A stretch of DNA of 64,000 bases from contig CAKRJP010000002.1 of the NCBI GenBank assembly GCA_934351835.1, positions 62,001 through 126,000 on the forward strand, read 5' to 3'. Of the stretch, positions 51,967 to 60,743 are shown piece by piece. The stretch is from an uncultured Lachnospiraceae bacterium (GTDB lineage Bacteria > Bacillota > Clostridia > Lachnospirales > Lachnospiraceae). The notes beneath the pieces are model-generated. The model ran no database searches and had not been told where the DNA came from. It saw nothing but the letters and a program-made list of their open reading frames with translations. Each line of letters begins with the position of its first letter. Position 1 is the stretch's first letter. The position numbers and the translations under genes are program-made.

Positions 51967-52577
51967 TCTTTATTTGCTTTTGAGAACACGCATCCGCAGT
52001 AATTCTGTCTGTACAGTCCATATTCTTCCGACAATTCTATCGAACGTTTATATCCATTTTTCTTTTTAAAATCAGACAGCAAATATTCTACGCCGTACTC
52101 CTCGCCCAATCTCTGCCCGATTTCATTCAGTTTCTGTGCATTTTTATGCGGGCTGATGCTGAGTGTCGTTGTAAAATATTCAAACTCACCTTCTTTGGCA
52201 ATCTCCGCCGCCTCTCGAAGTCTTAATTCATAACATTTAAAACAGCGCTCGCCGCCTTCTTTTACAGTCTCCAAGCCTTTTGCCATCTCATAAAACCGTT
52301 CGCTGTCATACTGTCCCGCAATAAAGGAAACCGGATGTTTCAAATTCATACTGGCGATCAATCTCTGCAGTTCCAGAATACGTTTCGTATATTCGCTCTC
52401 CGGATCGATATTGGGATTATAAAAGAATACTGTGATCTTAAAATATTCACTCAGATATTCCAGTACATAACTACTGCAAGGTGCACAGCAACAATGCAGC
52501 AACAGTGTCGGAACCCGCTCTTCTTTCTTTAATTTTATTAATAGCTTGTCCAGTTCTTTCTGATAATTCATAGTCAT
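51963..52577 (-). CDS. queH: Epoxyqueuosine reductase QueH
   Basis: A 204-residue (DUF208) enzyme for the last step of queuosine in tRNA. The HCCCAPCSSYVLEYL motif is at about residues 28-42, ERCFKCYELRL near 110, and NYCGCVFS near the C terminus; these cysteines bind the clusters of the QueH class, which replaces QueG. A second ATG two codons in (52571) is an alternative start. It has its own promoter and lies divergent to the ABC importer. Confidence 0.95.
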   Translation of the reverse strand: MTMNYQKELDKLLIKLKKEERVPTLLLHCCCAPCSSYVLEYLSEYFKITVFFYNPNIDPESEYTKRILELQRLIASMNLKHPVSFIAGQYDSERFYEMAKGLETVKEGGERCFKCYELRLREAAEIAKEGEFEYFTTTLSISPHKNAQKLNEIGQRLGEEYGVEYLLSDFKKKNGYKRSIELSEEYGLYRQNYCGCVFSKANKD

Positions 52578-52606
52578 CCGTCTCCATGATCTTGTTCTTT
52601 CCTTAT

Positions 52607-52635
52607 ATCTTAACTGCTTGTATTACGCATGACAA
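52607..52635 (-). promoter_or_regulatory. Promoter for queH
   Basis: Minus strand -35 TTGTCA (52630-52635), 17-base spacer, -10 TAAGAT (52607-52612). Confidence 0.62.
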
Positions 52636-52702
52636 GGAAAAAAATACACGATTTTATTATATTTGCATAAAATAATATATAAAATTCTTAAAGGAGGTTC
52701 CT

Positions 52703-53470
52703 ATGGAACAGATACTGGAATTAAGACATATACACTATGCATATCACAATCTTGAAGGTGAAACTCCGGCAATCCAAGATATCTCTTTTTCGATGAACAA
52801 GGGTGACTTTGTCGTAATCGTGGGACCTTCCGGATGTGGCAAATCCACGATACTTTCATTGATCTCCGGCCTCTTAATTCCAGAAAAAGGGCTGATCAAA
52901 ATCAATGGTAAATATTTAAAGGAAAGCACCACAAACGTCGGCTATATGCTCCAGCACGATGAATTATTCGAATGGCGGACCATTTATAATAATGTACTTC
53001 TCGGTCTGGAAATCCAGCATATGCTGACCGCCAGAACCAGAGAACGTGCCCACGAACTGCTTGACATCTATGGTCTACGGCAATTTGAAAATGCCAGACC
53101 TTCAGAACTCTCCGGCGGTATGCGCCAACGTGCTGCACTTATCCGCACTCTTGTATTAGAACCTGAACTTTTACTTCTTGACGAACCGTTTTCAGCTCTC
53201 GATTACCAGACAAGATTAAACGTCAGTGACGATATCGGACAGATTTTGCGAAAGGAGAAAAAATCTGCGGTCCTGGTCACTCACGATTTATCTGAAGCAA
53301 TTTCTCTTGCCGACCGCATTATCATCCTGTCAAAACGTCCTGCTACGATCAAACAGACACTGCCTTTAAAATTCAATCTGGAAAAAGACACTCCTTTGAA
53401 CCGGAGAAATGCACCAGAATTTAAAACTTATTTTAACATAATATGGAAGGAGCTGAACAGTGATGAGTGA
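52703..53470 (+). CDS. ABC importer ATP-binding protein, nitrate/sulfonate/taurine type
   Basis: A 255-residue ATPase. Walker A GPSGCGKST is at residues 41-49, the Q loop in YMLQHDELFEWRT, signature LSGGMRQRAAL at 136-146, Walker B LLLLDEPFSALD at 156-167, and the H loop VLVTHDLSEA. These are typical of the SsuB/TauB/ThiZ group that imports sulfonates, nitrate, thiamine precursors and similar small compounds. GGAGGTTCCT precedes the ATG. It overlaps the permease by eight bases. Substrate unknown, since no binding protein gene is present. Confidence 0.93.
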   Translation: MEQILELRHIHYAYHNLEGETPAIQDISFSMNKGDFVVIVGPSGCGKSTILSLISGLLIPEKGLIKINGKYLKESTTNVGYMLQHDELFEWRTIYNNVLLGLEIQHMLTARTRERAHELLDIYGLRQFENARPSELSGGMRQRAALIRTLVLEPELLLLDEPFSALDYQTRLNVSDDIGQILRKEKKSAVLVTHDLSEAISLADRIIILSKRPATIKQTLPLKFNLEKDTPLNRRNAPEFKTYFNIIWKELNSDE

Positions 53471-54272
53471 TCATATTGCCGAATTTTCTCCTGAGCAGCT
53501 AAATTATTTAAAATCTATCCAAAAACACCGGCGTATCGTTGCTGTCTCTCGAGTCCTTATCTTATTCAGTTTTCTGTTTCTCTGGGAATTTACCGCCAGT
53601 ATAGGGATTATAGACTCTTTTATCTTTAGCAGTCCTTCTAAAATTGCATTGTGCTTTTGGGGGATGGTGGTTGATCATAGTATATTTATCCACATCGGCG
53701 TCACTTTGTACGAAACCATCGTCAGTTTCTTTCTAGTGATTATCATTAGTATTTTTATGGCCGTCCTTCTCTGGATAAATCATAAATTTTCCGAAATTCT
53801 GGACCCTTACCTAGTCGTACTGAACAGTCTTCCCAAATCCGCATTGGCACCACTTTTGATTGTCTGGTTTGGCGCTAATAAAACTACGATCATTGTCGCC
53901 GGAATGTCTGTTGCAATCTTCGGTAGCATTCTGAGTCTCTATACCAGTTTCCAAATCGTAGATCCCGGTAAACTCAAATTGGTCTATACACTCGGTGGTA
54001 CAAAATTCCACGTTCTCACCAAAGTCATATTGCCAAGCTCAGTTCCTGCTATTATCAGTAATATGAAAGTAAATATTGGATTATGCCTGGTGGGTGTCGT
54101 GATTGGAGAATTTCTGGCTGCCAAAGAAGGTCTGGGGTATATGATTATCTATGCGAGTCAGACGTTCCAGATGAACTGGCTACTTATGGCAATTCTTCTC
54201 CTATGCATCATGGCAATGTTACTTTATGCAGTCATAAATACTGTCGAGAAATGGTATCTGAGCAGAACCTGA
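53463..54272 (+). CDS. ABC importer permease, SsuC/TauC type
   Basis: A 269-residue inner-membrane protein with six helices in the BPD-transport-1 fold. The EAA loop reads LGGTKFHVLTKVILPSSVPAIISNMK near 175-200. Helical segments occur near residues 28-48, 76-96, 115-150, 195-220 and 235-258. The ATG is within the ATPase 3' end and is preceded by AGGAG; a GTG one codon earlier is possible. No substrate-binding protein follows, although one is usual. A hairpin lies at its stop codon. Confidence 0.92.
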   Translation: MSDHIAEFSPEQLNYLKSIQKHRRIVAVSRVLILFSFLFLWEFTASIGIIDSFIFSSPSKIALCFWGMVVDHSIFIHIGVTLYETIVSFFLVIIISIFMAVLLWINHKFSEILDPYLVVLNSLPKSALAPLLIVWFGANKTTIIVAGMSVAIFGSILSLYTSFQIVDPGKLKLVYTLGGTKFHVLTKVILPSSVPAIISNMKVNIGLCLVGVVIGEFLAAKEGLGYMIIYASQTFQMNWLLMAILLLCIMAMLLYAVINTVEKWYLSRT

Positions 54273-54288
54273 TCATTCCAGGTTCTGC
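54262..54288 (+). terminator. Hairpin at the end of the importer permease gene
   Basis: Perfect 10-bp stem (54262-54271 with 54279-54288) and 7-base loop spanning the permease stop codon. The following sequence is only moderately U-rich, so it could be a terminator or mRNA end protector. Confidence 0.5.
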
Positions 54289-54376
54289 CTTAGTATATAT
54301 AATGTTTGGCGGTATCATAAGACTGGAACTTCAGCAGTATCTCTGTCTGGTTTCTGTAGGTTGAATTCTGCAGCTA

Positions 54377-54423
54377 TAAAAAAGATGTCAACAGAAACCC
54401 TTCAAGGAATTTCTATTGACACC
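54377..54423 (-). terminator. Terminator after the P5C dehydrogenase gene
   Basis: 14-bp stem (54384-54397 with 54410-54423), 12-base loop, G-U pairs present only in the minus-strand RNA, followed by UUUUUUA. Confidence 0.85.
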
Positions 54424-54450
54424 TGTAAATTCATTCTATAGCTCGCTATA

Positions 54451-56001
54451 TTAATCTGTCAGATCTTCTGTTACTGATTTCAGATTCAGGAAGTTTGTCA
54501 GATAATCTGCTGTACCGGTCTTCGCATCTGTACCGGACATATTAAATCCTCCGAATGGATGCTGAAGTACTACGGCTGCTGTAGATTTACGATTGAAGTA
54601 TAAGTTACCTACGTTAAATTCTACTTTTGCCTTTCTGATATTTGCACGGTTCTCACTATATACAGATCCTGTAAGACCATACTCTGTCTGGTTTGCAACA
54701 TCCAGAGCTTCATCGAAAGAATCTACTTTGATGACTGCCAGAACTGGTCCAAAGATCTCCTCATTTGCAATTCTTGCATCTCTCTTAATGTTCAGTACAA
54801 CTGTCGGATCAATGTAGTATCCTACTTCATCGCTATATGTACCACCGAAAGCAATATCGCCCTCTTCTCTTGCTACTTCAATATATCCTGTGATGCTGTC
54901 ATAGGCTGACTTATCAATAACTGGTCCCATCACATGGTCTTCTCTGCCAGATCCCTGATCTGCTTTTAACTTCTTAGCCTCTTCTACAACTGCTGCTGCG
55001 AACTCATCGTATACATCACTCATAACGATAGCTCTTGAACATGCTGAACACTTCTGTCCCTGGAATGTAAATGCAGAGCTTGCAACTCCCTGTGCTGCTT
55101 TCTTGATGTTCGCAGAAGAATCTACGATAATCGCATTCTTTCCACCCATCTCAGCTACTACTCTCTTGATCCATTTCTGTCCCTTAGCAATATGTGCAGC
55201 GTGCTCGTTGATACGGCATCCAACTTCTTTTGATCCTGTAAAGTTTACAAATCTTGTAAGTGGATGATCTACGATGTAATCTCCAATCTCTGATCCTGAT
55301 CCAGGAATGTAGTTGACAACTCCTGCCGGAATGCCAGCCTTCTCACATAATTCAATAAACTTGTAAGCACAGATTGGTGTGTTAGATGATGGTTTTACAA
55401 CCATTGCATTACCTGTTACTACAGAAGATGCAATCATACCACCCATCAGTGAGATTGGGAAGTTCCACGGTGGAACAGCCACACCTACACCAATTGGAAT
55501 GTAGATACATTTTGTATATTCGTCTGTAGGCACAAGCTCAAGTCCTTCATCCAGCTTCAGCATATGCATTGCATATGAATTGATGAAATCAAGCTGTTCG
55601 CATAATTCTCCGTCTGCCTCGTCCCATTTCTTACCACTCTCAGATACATTCCATGCATCAATATAGAAACGGTTCTCAATCAATAAGGTAGCAAGTTTTC
55701 TCAAACAACGTACTCTCTCTTCCACCGGAGTAACACTCCATGTCTTAAATGCTTCCTGTGCTGTAAGAATAGCCTTCTCTGCTAATTCCTGGCTACATGA
55801 ACATGCATATCCAAGCACTTCCTTATTGGACGGATCTAAAGATGTGATCTTTTTCTCTGTCTCAATTCTCTCGCCACCAATAATTAATGGATATACGCTT
55901 CCTTTTTCAGCGTCAACTTGTTTGAAAGCATCTTCCATCTTCACACGATTCTCTTCAATCGTAAAATCAACATCAACTGCGTTTTTAAATCCCTTAAGCA
56001 T
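54451..56001 (-). CDS. pruA: L-glutamate gamma-semialdehyde dehydrogenase (P5C dehydrogenase)
   Basis: A 516-residue aldehyde dehydrogenase that oxidises glutamate semialdehyde (from proline or arginine/ornithine) to glutamate. The general base Glu is in VVAEMGGKNAII and the catalytic Cys in FQGQKCSACSRAIV, a pattern typical of RocA/PruA. NAD loop GSGSEIGDYIV and NFTGSKEVG are normal. It is a stand-alone enzyme without a proline dehydrogenase half. Divergent to the MMPL gene. TTGTATACAA dyads upstream of its promoter match those of the GntR gene. Confidence 0.92.
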   Translation of the reverse strand: MLKGFKNAVDVDFTIEENRVKMEDAFKQVDAEKGSVYPLIIGGERIETEKKITSLDPSNKEVLGYACSCSQELAEKAILTAQEAFKTWSVTPVEERVRCLRKLATLLIENRFYIDAWNVSESGKKWDEADGELCEQLDFINSYAMHMLKLDEGLELVPTDEYTKCIYIPIGVGVAVPPWNFPISLMGGMIASSVVTGNAMVVKPSSNTPICAYKFIELCEKAGIPAGVVNYIPGSGSEIGDYIVDHPLTRFVNFTGSKEVGCRINEHAAHIAKGQKWIKRVVAEMGGKNAIIVDSSANIKKAAQGVASSAFTFQGQKCSACSRAIVMSDVYDEFAAAVVEEAKKLKADQGSGREDHVMGPVIDKSAYDSITGYIEVAREEGDIAFGGTYSDEVGYYIDPTVVLNIKRDARIANEEIFGPVLAVIKVDSFDEALDVANQTEYGLTGSVYSENRANIRKAKVEFNVGNLYFNRKSTAAVVLQHPFGGFNMSGTDAKTGTADYLTNFLNLKSVTEDLTD

Positions 56002-56033
56002 TGTGCATACCTCCTATTTTTCCCAATGACTGC

Positions 56034-56093
56034 ATTTTACCAGTAAATTATACGTGTGTCAATGGATAATTGTATGTTTGTATACAATTATCC
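56034..56093 (-). promoter_or_regulatory. P5C dehydrogenase promoter with upstream inverted repeat
   Basis: Minus strand -35 TTGACA (56057-56062), 17-base spacer, -10 TAAAAT (56034-56039). Immediately upstream a perfect 12-bp inverted repeat GGATAATTGTAT (56064-56075) with ATACAATTATCC (56082-56093) includes the palindrome TTGTATACAA (56078-56087). An additional TATACAAT lies at about 56100-56106. Position upstream of the -35 suits an activator or a looping repressor. Confidence 0.72.
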
Positions 56094-56146
56094 CATTTTT
56101 ATACAATAGTTTATAGAAATTTTACAGTTTCACATTTTCTTCACAA

Positions 56147-56204
56147 TTGACTAATAGTCATTTTTATAGTATAGTGCAATTAGAACAAAAATGACTGTTG
56201 GTCA
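56147..56204 (+). promoter_or_regulatory. MMPL gene promoter with two TGACT-type operator dyads
   Basis: Plus strand -35 TTGACT (56147-56152), 17-base spacer, -10 TATAGT (56170-56175). Dyad TGACTAATAGTCA (56148-56160) covers the -35; a second, TGACTGTTGGTCA (56192-56204), lies 44 bases on, past the start site. A half-site ATTAGTCA lies at 56241-56248. This looks like a TetR/MarR-type repressor control region. Confidence 0.75.
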
Positions 56205-56272
56205 CATTCTTCTTTGTGCACTATCGCCATCTGCGTGTCCATTAGTCAGAAAAAGAAAGAAGGGGATCCTAT

Positions 56273-58336
56273 ATGGTAAATTTCGGTAAGAAAATCGTGA
56301 AGTACAGAATTATAATCCTGATCGTGAGTATCCTTTTGTTGATTCCTGCGACATTGGGATATATTCACACGCGAGTCAATTATGATGTACTTACTTATCT
56401 TCCTGACAACATCGAGACGATGAAAGGTCAGGACATTCTGGTCAATGATTTTGGCACCGGTGCTTTCTCTATGTTTATTGTTGATGGCATGGAGGATAAA
56501 GATGTAGCAAAATTAAAAGCTGAGATTGAGAAGATTGATCACGTACATAAAGTACTCTGGTATGACTCTGTCGCAGACATCAGCATTCCTAAAAGTATGC
56601 TTCCATCTGAGGTTTACAACGCATTTAATTCTGAAACGGGAACTATGATGGGAATTTTCTTTGATGAAGGTACTTCCTCCGACGGAACCATGAATGCAAT
56701 TGAAGAAATCCGCTCTCTGGCAGGAAAGCAGTGTTTCTTAAGCGGTATGTCTGCAGTGGTTACTGATACTAAGAATCTGGCTGAAAAAGAGACGCCGGTT
56801 TATGTACTGATTGCAGTCATCCTGGCCGTGATCGTGTTGGCTGTCACAATGGATTCCTTTTTTGTTCCGTTACTTTTCATGCTCAGTATCGGAATTGCAA
56901 TCCTTTATAACTTGGGTAGCAATTATTTCTTAGGAGAAATTTCCTATATTACAAAAGCTCTGGCAGCAGTTCTTCAATTAGGTGTTACTCTGGATTACTC
57001 TATTTTCCTGATGCACAGTTATGAAGAACAGCAGGAACGATACGATGGCGATAAAGAACGTGCGATGGCACATGCGATTGCCCACACCTTCTCTTCTGTC
57101 ATTGGAAGTTCCGTTACTACAATTGCCGGATTTATCGCACTCTGCTTCATGACATTTACCTTAGGTATGGATATCGGTGTCGTTATGGTCAAGGGCGTCA
57201 TTTTTGGTGTAATTGCCTGCGTCACAATTCTGCCATCTATGATTCTTTGCTGTGATAAAATGATTGAAAAAACGAAGCACAAACCATTCCTCCCGGATAT
57301 CGGAAGGATTTCAGATAAAGTAACAAAACGTTACCTCATTTATGTTGTTATTTTCCTGGTACTTCTCTTCCCGGCGATCTATGGAAATAATCATACGCAG
57401 GTTTATTATAATCTGGATGAAACGCTTCCGAAAGATCTGCCAAGTATTATTGCAAATGAGAAACTAAAAGAAGATTACAATATGAACACGACGCATATGA
57501 TTCTGGTGGACAGCGATACGCCTTCTTCTGAAGTGGGTAAGATGGTTCACGAAATGGATGACGTGGACGGTGTCAAATGGGCTTTGGGACTGGATGCACT
57601 GGTCGGCCCGGGTATTCCGAGCAGTATGATTCCGGAATCTGTTTCCAGCATTTTGAAAAATGATAACTATCAGCTTTTGTTGGTCAATTCCGAATATAAA
57701 GTTGCTTCTGATGAGTTAAATGTGCAGATTAAAGAACTGAACAAGATTTTACATAACTACGATAAAGGTGGGATGCTGATCGGCGAAGGTCCTCTGACCT
57801 CCGACCTGATCGACATTACAGATAAGGATTTCAGGACCGTAAGTACCGTGTCCATCGGTATCATTTTTTTAATTATACTGATCCTGTTTAAATCAATCTC
57901 CCTTCCATTTATACTGGTCGGTGTCATTGAATTTGCAATTTTTGTAAATATGGGCATTCCATATTACACAGGAACCAGACTTCCGTTTGTGGCATCCATC
58001 GTCATCGGCACGATCCAGCTTGGTTCTACTGTAGACTATGCGATCTTAATGACCACCAGATACAAACGTGAGCGAAACCACGGCGCCGGCAAGTACGATG
58101 CCATCACCACCGCACACCAGGCATCCGCACAGTCCATTATGGTAAGCGCTTTAAGTTTCTTTGCCGCTACCATCGGTGTCGGTCTTTACTCCAACATTGA
58201 CATGATCAGTTCCCTCTGCATCTTAATGGCGAGAGGTGCCCTGATCAGTATGGTTGTCGTAATCTTCGTCCTGCCGTCGATGTTTATGGTATTTGACAAA
58301 GTAATCGTCAAAACCAGCAAGAATTTCTTACCATAA
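56273..58336 (+). CDS. MMPL/RND-family transporter
   Basis: A 687-residue pump with two repeats of six helices each. Helix 1 is at about 13-31; soluble loops lie at 32-175 and 372-520. Proton-relay-type motifs are VTLDYSIFLMHSYEE near 239-253 in the first half and STVDYAILMTTRYKR near 583-597 in the second. Family members export lipids, hydrophobic drugs or peptides. AGGGGATCCT precedes the ATG. It stands alone under a strong promoter with two dyads, which suggests induction by its substrate; the regulator gene is not adjacent. Confidence 0.93.
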   Translation: MVNFGKKIVKYRIIILIVSILLLIPATLGYIHTRVNYDVLTYLPDNIETMKGQDILVNDFGTGAFSMFIVDGMEDKDVAKLKAEIEKIDHVHKVLWYDSVADISIPKSMLPSEVYNAFNSETGTMMGIFFDEGTSSDGTMNAIEEIRSLAGKQCFLSGMSAVVTDTKNLAEKETPVYVLIAVILAVIVLAVTMDSFFVPLLFMLSIGIAILYNLGSNYFLGEISYITKALAAVLQLGVTLDYSIFLMHSYEEQQERYDGDKERAMAHAIAHTFSSVIGSSVTTIAGFIALCFMTFTLGMDIGVVMVKGVIFGVIACVTILPSMILCCDKMIEKTKHKPFLPDIGRISDKVTKRYLIYVVIFLVLLFPAIYGNNHTQVYYNLDETLPKDLPSIIANEKLKEDYNMNTTHMILVDSDTPSSEVGKMVHEMDDVDGVKWALGLDALVGPGIPSSMIPESVSSILKNDNYQLLLVNSEYKVASDELNVQIKELNKILHNYDKGGMLIGEGPLTSDLIDITDKDFRTVSTVSIGIIFLIILILFKSISLPFILVGVIEFAIFVNMGIPYYTGTRLPFVASIVIGTIQLGSTVDYAILMTTRYKRERNHGAGKYDAITTAHQASAQSIMVSALSFFAATIGVGLYSNIDMISSLCILMARGALISMVVVIFVLPSMFMVFDKVIVKTSKNFLP

Positions 58337-58386
58337 GTACGGATTTTTGTGGTCCCATAAGTATTCAGCATTTTAATTTTGCTATA

Positions 58387-58424
58387 CAAAAGGCGTATGA
58401 ATGAGTTTTTCTTTCATACGCCTT
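58387..58424. terminator. Bidirectional terminator between the MMPL gene and tRNA-Thr
   Basis: Perfect 12-bp stem (58390-58401 with 58413-58424), 11-base loop. The minus-strand RNA ends in CCUUUUGUAU, so it closes the tRNA unit; it would also end the convergent MMPL transcript. Confidence 0.75.
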
Positions 58425-58450
58425 CAACTATTTTCTCTTAAATTAAAATA

Positions 58451-58523
58451 AGCTGGAAATCGGACTTGAACCGACGACCCCTTCATTACGAGTGAAGTGC
58501 TCTACCGACTGAGCTATTCCAGC
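58451..58523 (-). tRNA. tRNA-Thr (CGT)
   Basis: 73 bases in cloverleaf order: acceptor GCTGGAA with TTCCAGC, D arm GCTC/GAGC, anticodon arm CTTCA-CTCGTAA-TGAAG with anticodon CGT reading ACG, T arm GTCGG-TTCAAGT-CCGAT. The discriminator base is U and CCA is not encoded. A near-consensus promoter lies just upstream. Confidence 0.97.
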
Positions 58524-58557
58524 ATATATCTGTCAGTAACTAAAACCGACAGACTAA

Positions 58558-58586
58558 ATTATATCGTTTTTATCTTTAATTGTCAA
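58558..58586 (-). promoter_or_regulatory. Consensus promoter for tRNA-Thr
   Basis: Minus strand -35 TTGACA (58581-58586), 17-base spacer, -10 TATAAT (58558-58563), a perfect match to sigma-A boxes. The -35 overlaps the last codons of mscS. A CTGTC/GACAG hairpin lies in the short leader. Confidence 0.88.
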
Positions 58587-59463
58587 GACTTTTTGCCTGA
58601 TGTACCATAACCTGCGGATACGGAATATCTATTCCGTTCTCATCCAGAGCCAATTTTATCTCTTCTAATAATCTCCATCTGGTATCCCAGTAATCTTCAT
58701 TTTTCACCCAAGCTCTTGCTCCGAGTACAACACTGCTGTTTCCCAGTTCATCTACAAAGACTTTGAGATCTTTCTCTAAAAGAATTGCTTTGTCATTTCT
58801 TATCAATTTTTCAATCACTGACTTGGCCTTTTTTAAATCCGACTCATATGAAATGCTGAGTTTAAGATCAAGCTGCCGTTCATCCCTGGCAGTCGCATTC
58901 ACCAGACTGTTGTTTGTCAGCATTCCGTTCGGGATTACGATGTTCTTGTTATCAATCGTGCACAATTTGGTATAAAAAATCTGAATTTCTTTTACCACAC
59001 CTTCATGTCCATTGGTCGCCTCAATGATATAATCACCAACTTCAAATGGTTTTAATAATAAGATTAGAACACCACCTGCAAAATTTGACAGGCTTCCCTG
59101 TAACGCCAGACCGATTGCCACACCACCGGATGCTACCAGTGCTGCTACCGATGTAGTATCCACACCCAGTTTAGTTGCGATGCTGAAAATCAGGAGTCCG
59201 TACAGTCCGAATTTTAACATGGAGTCCAGAAACTGTGTGACACCTTTATCTGCGTTAGATCTTTCCATGGAACGTTTCACAATCTTTCGCACCCATTTAA
59301 TCAGTAATCTTCCGACAAAAAATACAACCAGTGCGATCAGGACTTTTAATCCAAATCCAATCAGGTTCGGTATATGATCCTGAAAATACTGTACGAAACT
59401 ATTTACCTGTTCTACCGTGTCTTTTGTTACTTCTGTTACCTGTTCCGTTGTCTCTGAGGACAT
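58576..59463 (-). CDS. mscS: Small-conductance mechanosensitive channel
   Basis: A 295-residue MscS-type channel that releases solutes on osmotic down-shock. After a soluble N-terminal stretch, helix 1 lies at about 34-54, helix 2 near 82-103, and the pore-lining helix 3 is VAALVASGGVAIGLALQGSLSNFAGGVLILL near 108-140. The beta domain (FEVGDYIIEATNGHEGVVKEI, then IPNGMLTNNSLVN) is typical. GGAGGGTGAAAG precedes the ATG. It lies 64 bases after pgeF. Confidence 0.95.
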   Translation of the reverse strand: MSSETTEQVTEVTKDTVEQVNSFVQYFQDHIPNLIGFGLKVLIALVVFFVGRLLIKWVRKIVKRSMERSNADKGVTQFLDSMLKFGLYGLLIFSIATKLGVDTTSVAALVASGGVAIGLALQGSLSNFAGGVLILLLKPFEVGDYIIEATNGHEGVVKEIQIFYTKLCTIDNKNIVIPNGMLTNNSLVNATARDERQLDLKLSISYESDLKKAKSVIEKLIRNDKAILLEKDLKVFVDELGNSSVVLGARAWVKNEDYWDTRWRLLEEIKLALDENGIDIPYPQVMVHQAKSLDN

Positions 59464-59527
59464 CTTTCACCCTCCTTATTAACATCTATATTCCACTTCT
59501 ATACTTTGTCCGCCTGTTTTATTCTGC

Positions 59528-60361
59528 CTATTTCAATGCCAGAAATGCACTGACATTTCCCCGCGCATTTCCGGTCGTCCGGTGTGAAAATAACACATCC
59601 GGATTGCAGTGTGTGCACACATTCGTCACTGCAATATGTTCTTCCGAAATTCCGGATTCCAGAAAAATCTGATGATTGGCTTCCCACAGATTCAACTGAT
59701 ATTTTCCATTCTCTTTCTGATAGAATAAATTGTCCCATAAATGCTCATCAAATTTCTCTTTAAAGCAGTCTATGACATCCTCACTCACTTCATAACAATC
59801 CTGACAGATGGATGGTCCGATTGCCGCCAGAATGTCTTTCGGATCACAGTCATATTCCGTTGTCATCTTCTCCACAGTCACTTTTCCTATCTTTCCAACG
59901 GTTCCTCTCCATCCCGAATGACTGAGTCCGATGACTTTTTTCACCGGATCAACAAAATATAACGGCACGCAATCCGCATAAAATGTGACCAGACAAATTC
60001 CCGGCACATTGGTGATCATACCATCGGTCTCTGCAAATCTTTTGCCTTTATCTTCTGTTTTTACAACCACGACATTCGTTGTATGTGTCTGCTGTGTATA
60101 AGTGAAATCTTCGACTTCTACCCCAAGAGCATTGGCCATACGTCTGCAATTCTCTGCAACCGCCTCCGGATCATCCCCTCTGGTGGTGCTGATGTTCATC
60201 GTAGCATAACATCCCTTGCTGACACCGCCAAATCTGGTGGAAAAGCCATGATTTACAATCCCGGTCTCTTCAAACATCGGATAAGAGAGAAACGGCACAC
60301 CCGCTACCTCTTTTTCATCATAAATATGCCTGTCATTTTTGTACTTAATATTTAATTTCAT
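59528..60361 (-). CDS. pgeF: Peptidoglycan editing factor PgeF (YlmD, laccase-domain protein)
   Basis: A 277-residue multicopper-like fold protein. The metal site residues are His in GLSHSGWRGTVG near 153, Cys in GPSICQDCYEVS near 190 and His in VCTHCNPDVLFSHR near 247. NHGFSTRFGGVS and QQTHTTNVV near 90-98 are further signatures. The family clears wrong amino acids from peptidoglycan precursors and shows purine-nucleoside activity. I start at the ATG of MKLNIKY with GGAAG seven bases upstream; the GTG just before it is unlikely. Confidence 0.92.
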   Translation of the reverse strand: MKLNIKYKNDRHIYDEKEVAGVPFLSYPMFEETGIVNHGFSTRFGGVSKGCYATMNISTTRGDDPEAVAENCRRMANALGVEVEDFTYTQQTHTTNVVVVKTEDKGKRFAETDGMITNVPGICLVTFYADCVPLYFVDPVKKVIGLSHSGWRGTVGKIGKVTVEKMTTEYDCDPKDILAAIGPSICQDCYEVSEDVIDCFKEKFDEHLWDNLFYQKENGKYQLNLWEANHQIFLESGISEEHIAVTNVCTHCNPDVLFSHRTTGNARGNVSAFLALK

Positions 60362-60372
60362 CACGATACTTC

Positions 60373-60729
60373 CTATCTCGCATAATCAAATGCATTTTGA
60401 TATAAGGTAATCTGTTCTCCCTCTATACTGATGACATCAAACCGGCACGGCCTGTCCGTCATTCCATGCACCGTCAGATAATAAAGTGCACACTGGGAAA
60501 TACTTCGCTGCTTTCTATGATCCACCGCCTCCGCAGGATGACCACTCTTCTTTCCCGAACGATACTTTACCTCACAGAACACCAGATATTCTTCATCCTG
60601 CGCTATAATATCAATCTCGCCCCGGCGGTACCTGTAATTATATTCTAATATCTGATAGCCCTTTGCCTCCAAATAAGCTCCGGCTATTTTCTCATAAGTA
60701 GTTCCGATGGTACGTTTATTCTTCTCCAT
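60373..60729 (-). CDS. YraN-family endonuclease-like protein, UPF0102
   Basis: A 118-residue protein of the restriction-endonuclease-like fold. The nuclease core is visible: GEIDIIAQDEEYLVFCEVKYR near residues 36-57 holds the Asp, Glu and Lys of the PD-ExK site, and YEKIAGAYLEAKGYQILEYNYR precedes it. Function is unproven but its fixed place beside rnhB suggests nucleic acid processing. It follows rnhB by 14 bases and pgeF by 11 on the other side. Confidence 0.93.
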   Translation of the reverse strand: MEKNKRTIGTTYEKIAGAYLEAKGYQILEYNYRYRRGEIDIIAQDEEYLVFCEVKYRSGKKSGHPAEAVDHRKQRSISQCALYYLTVHGMTDRPCRFDVISIEGEQITLYQNAFDYAR

Positions 60730-60743
60730 CTGCCTACTCCTTA

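Noticed and set aside
54083..54364. A plus-strand frame after the permease that might be the missing third gene of the importer
   Set aside because: It overlaps most of its length with the permease in another frame and has no signal peptide or binding-protein features.
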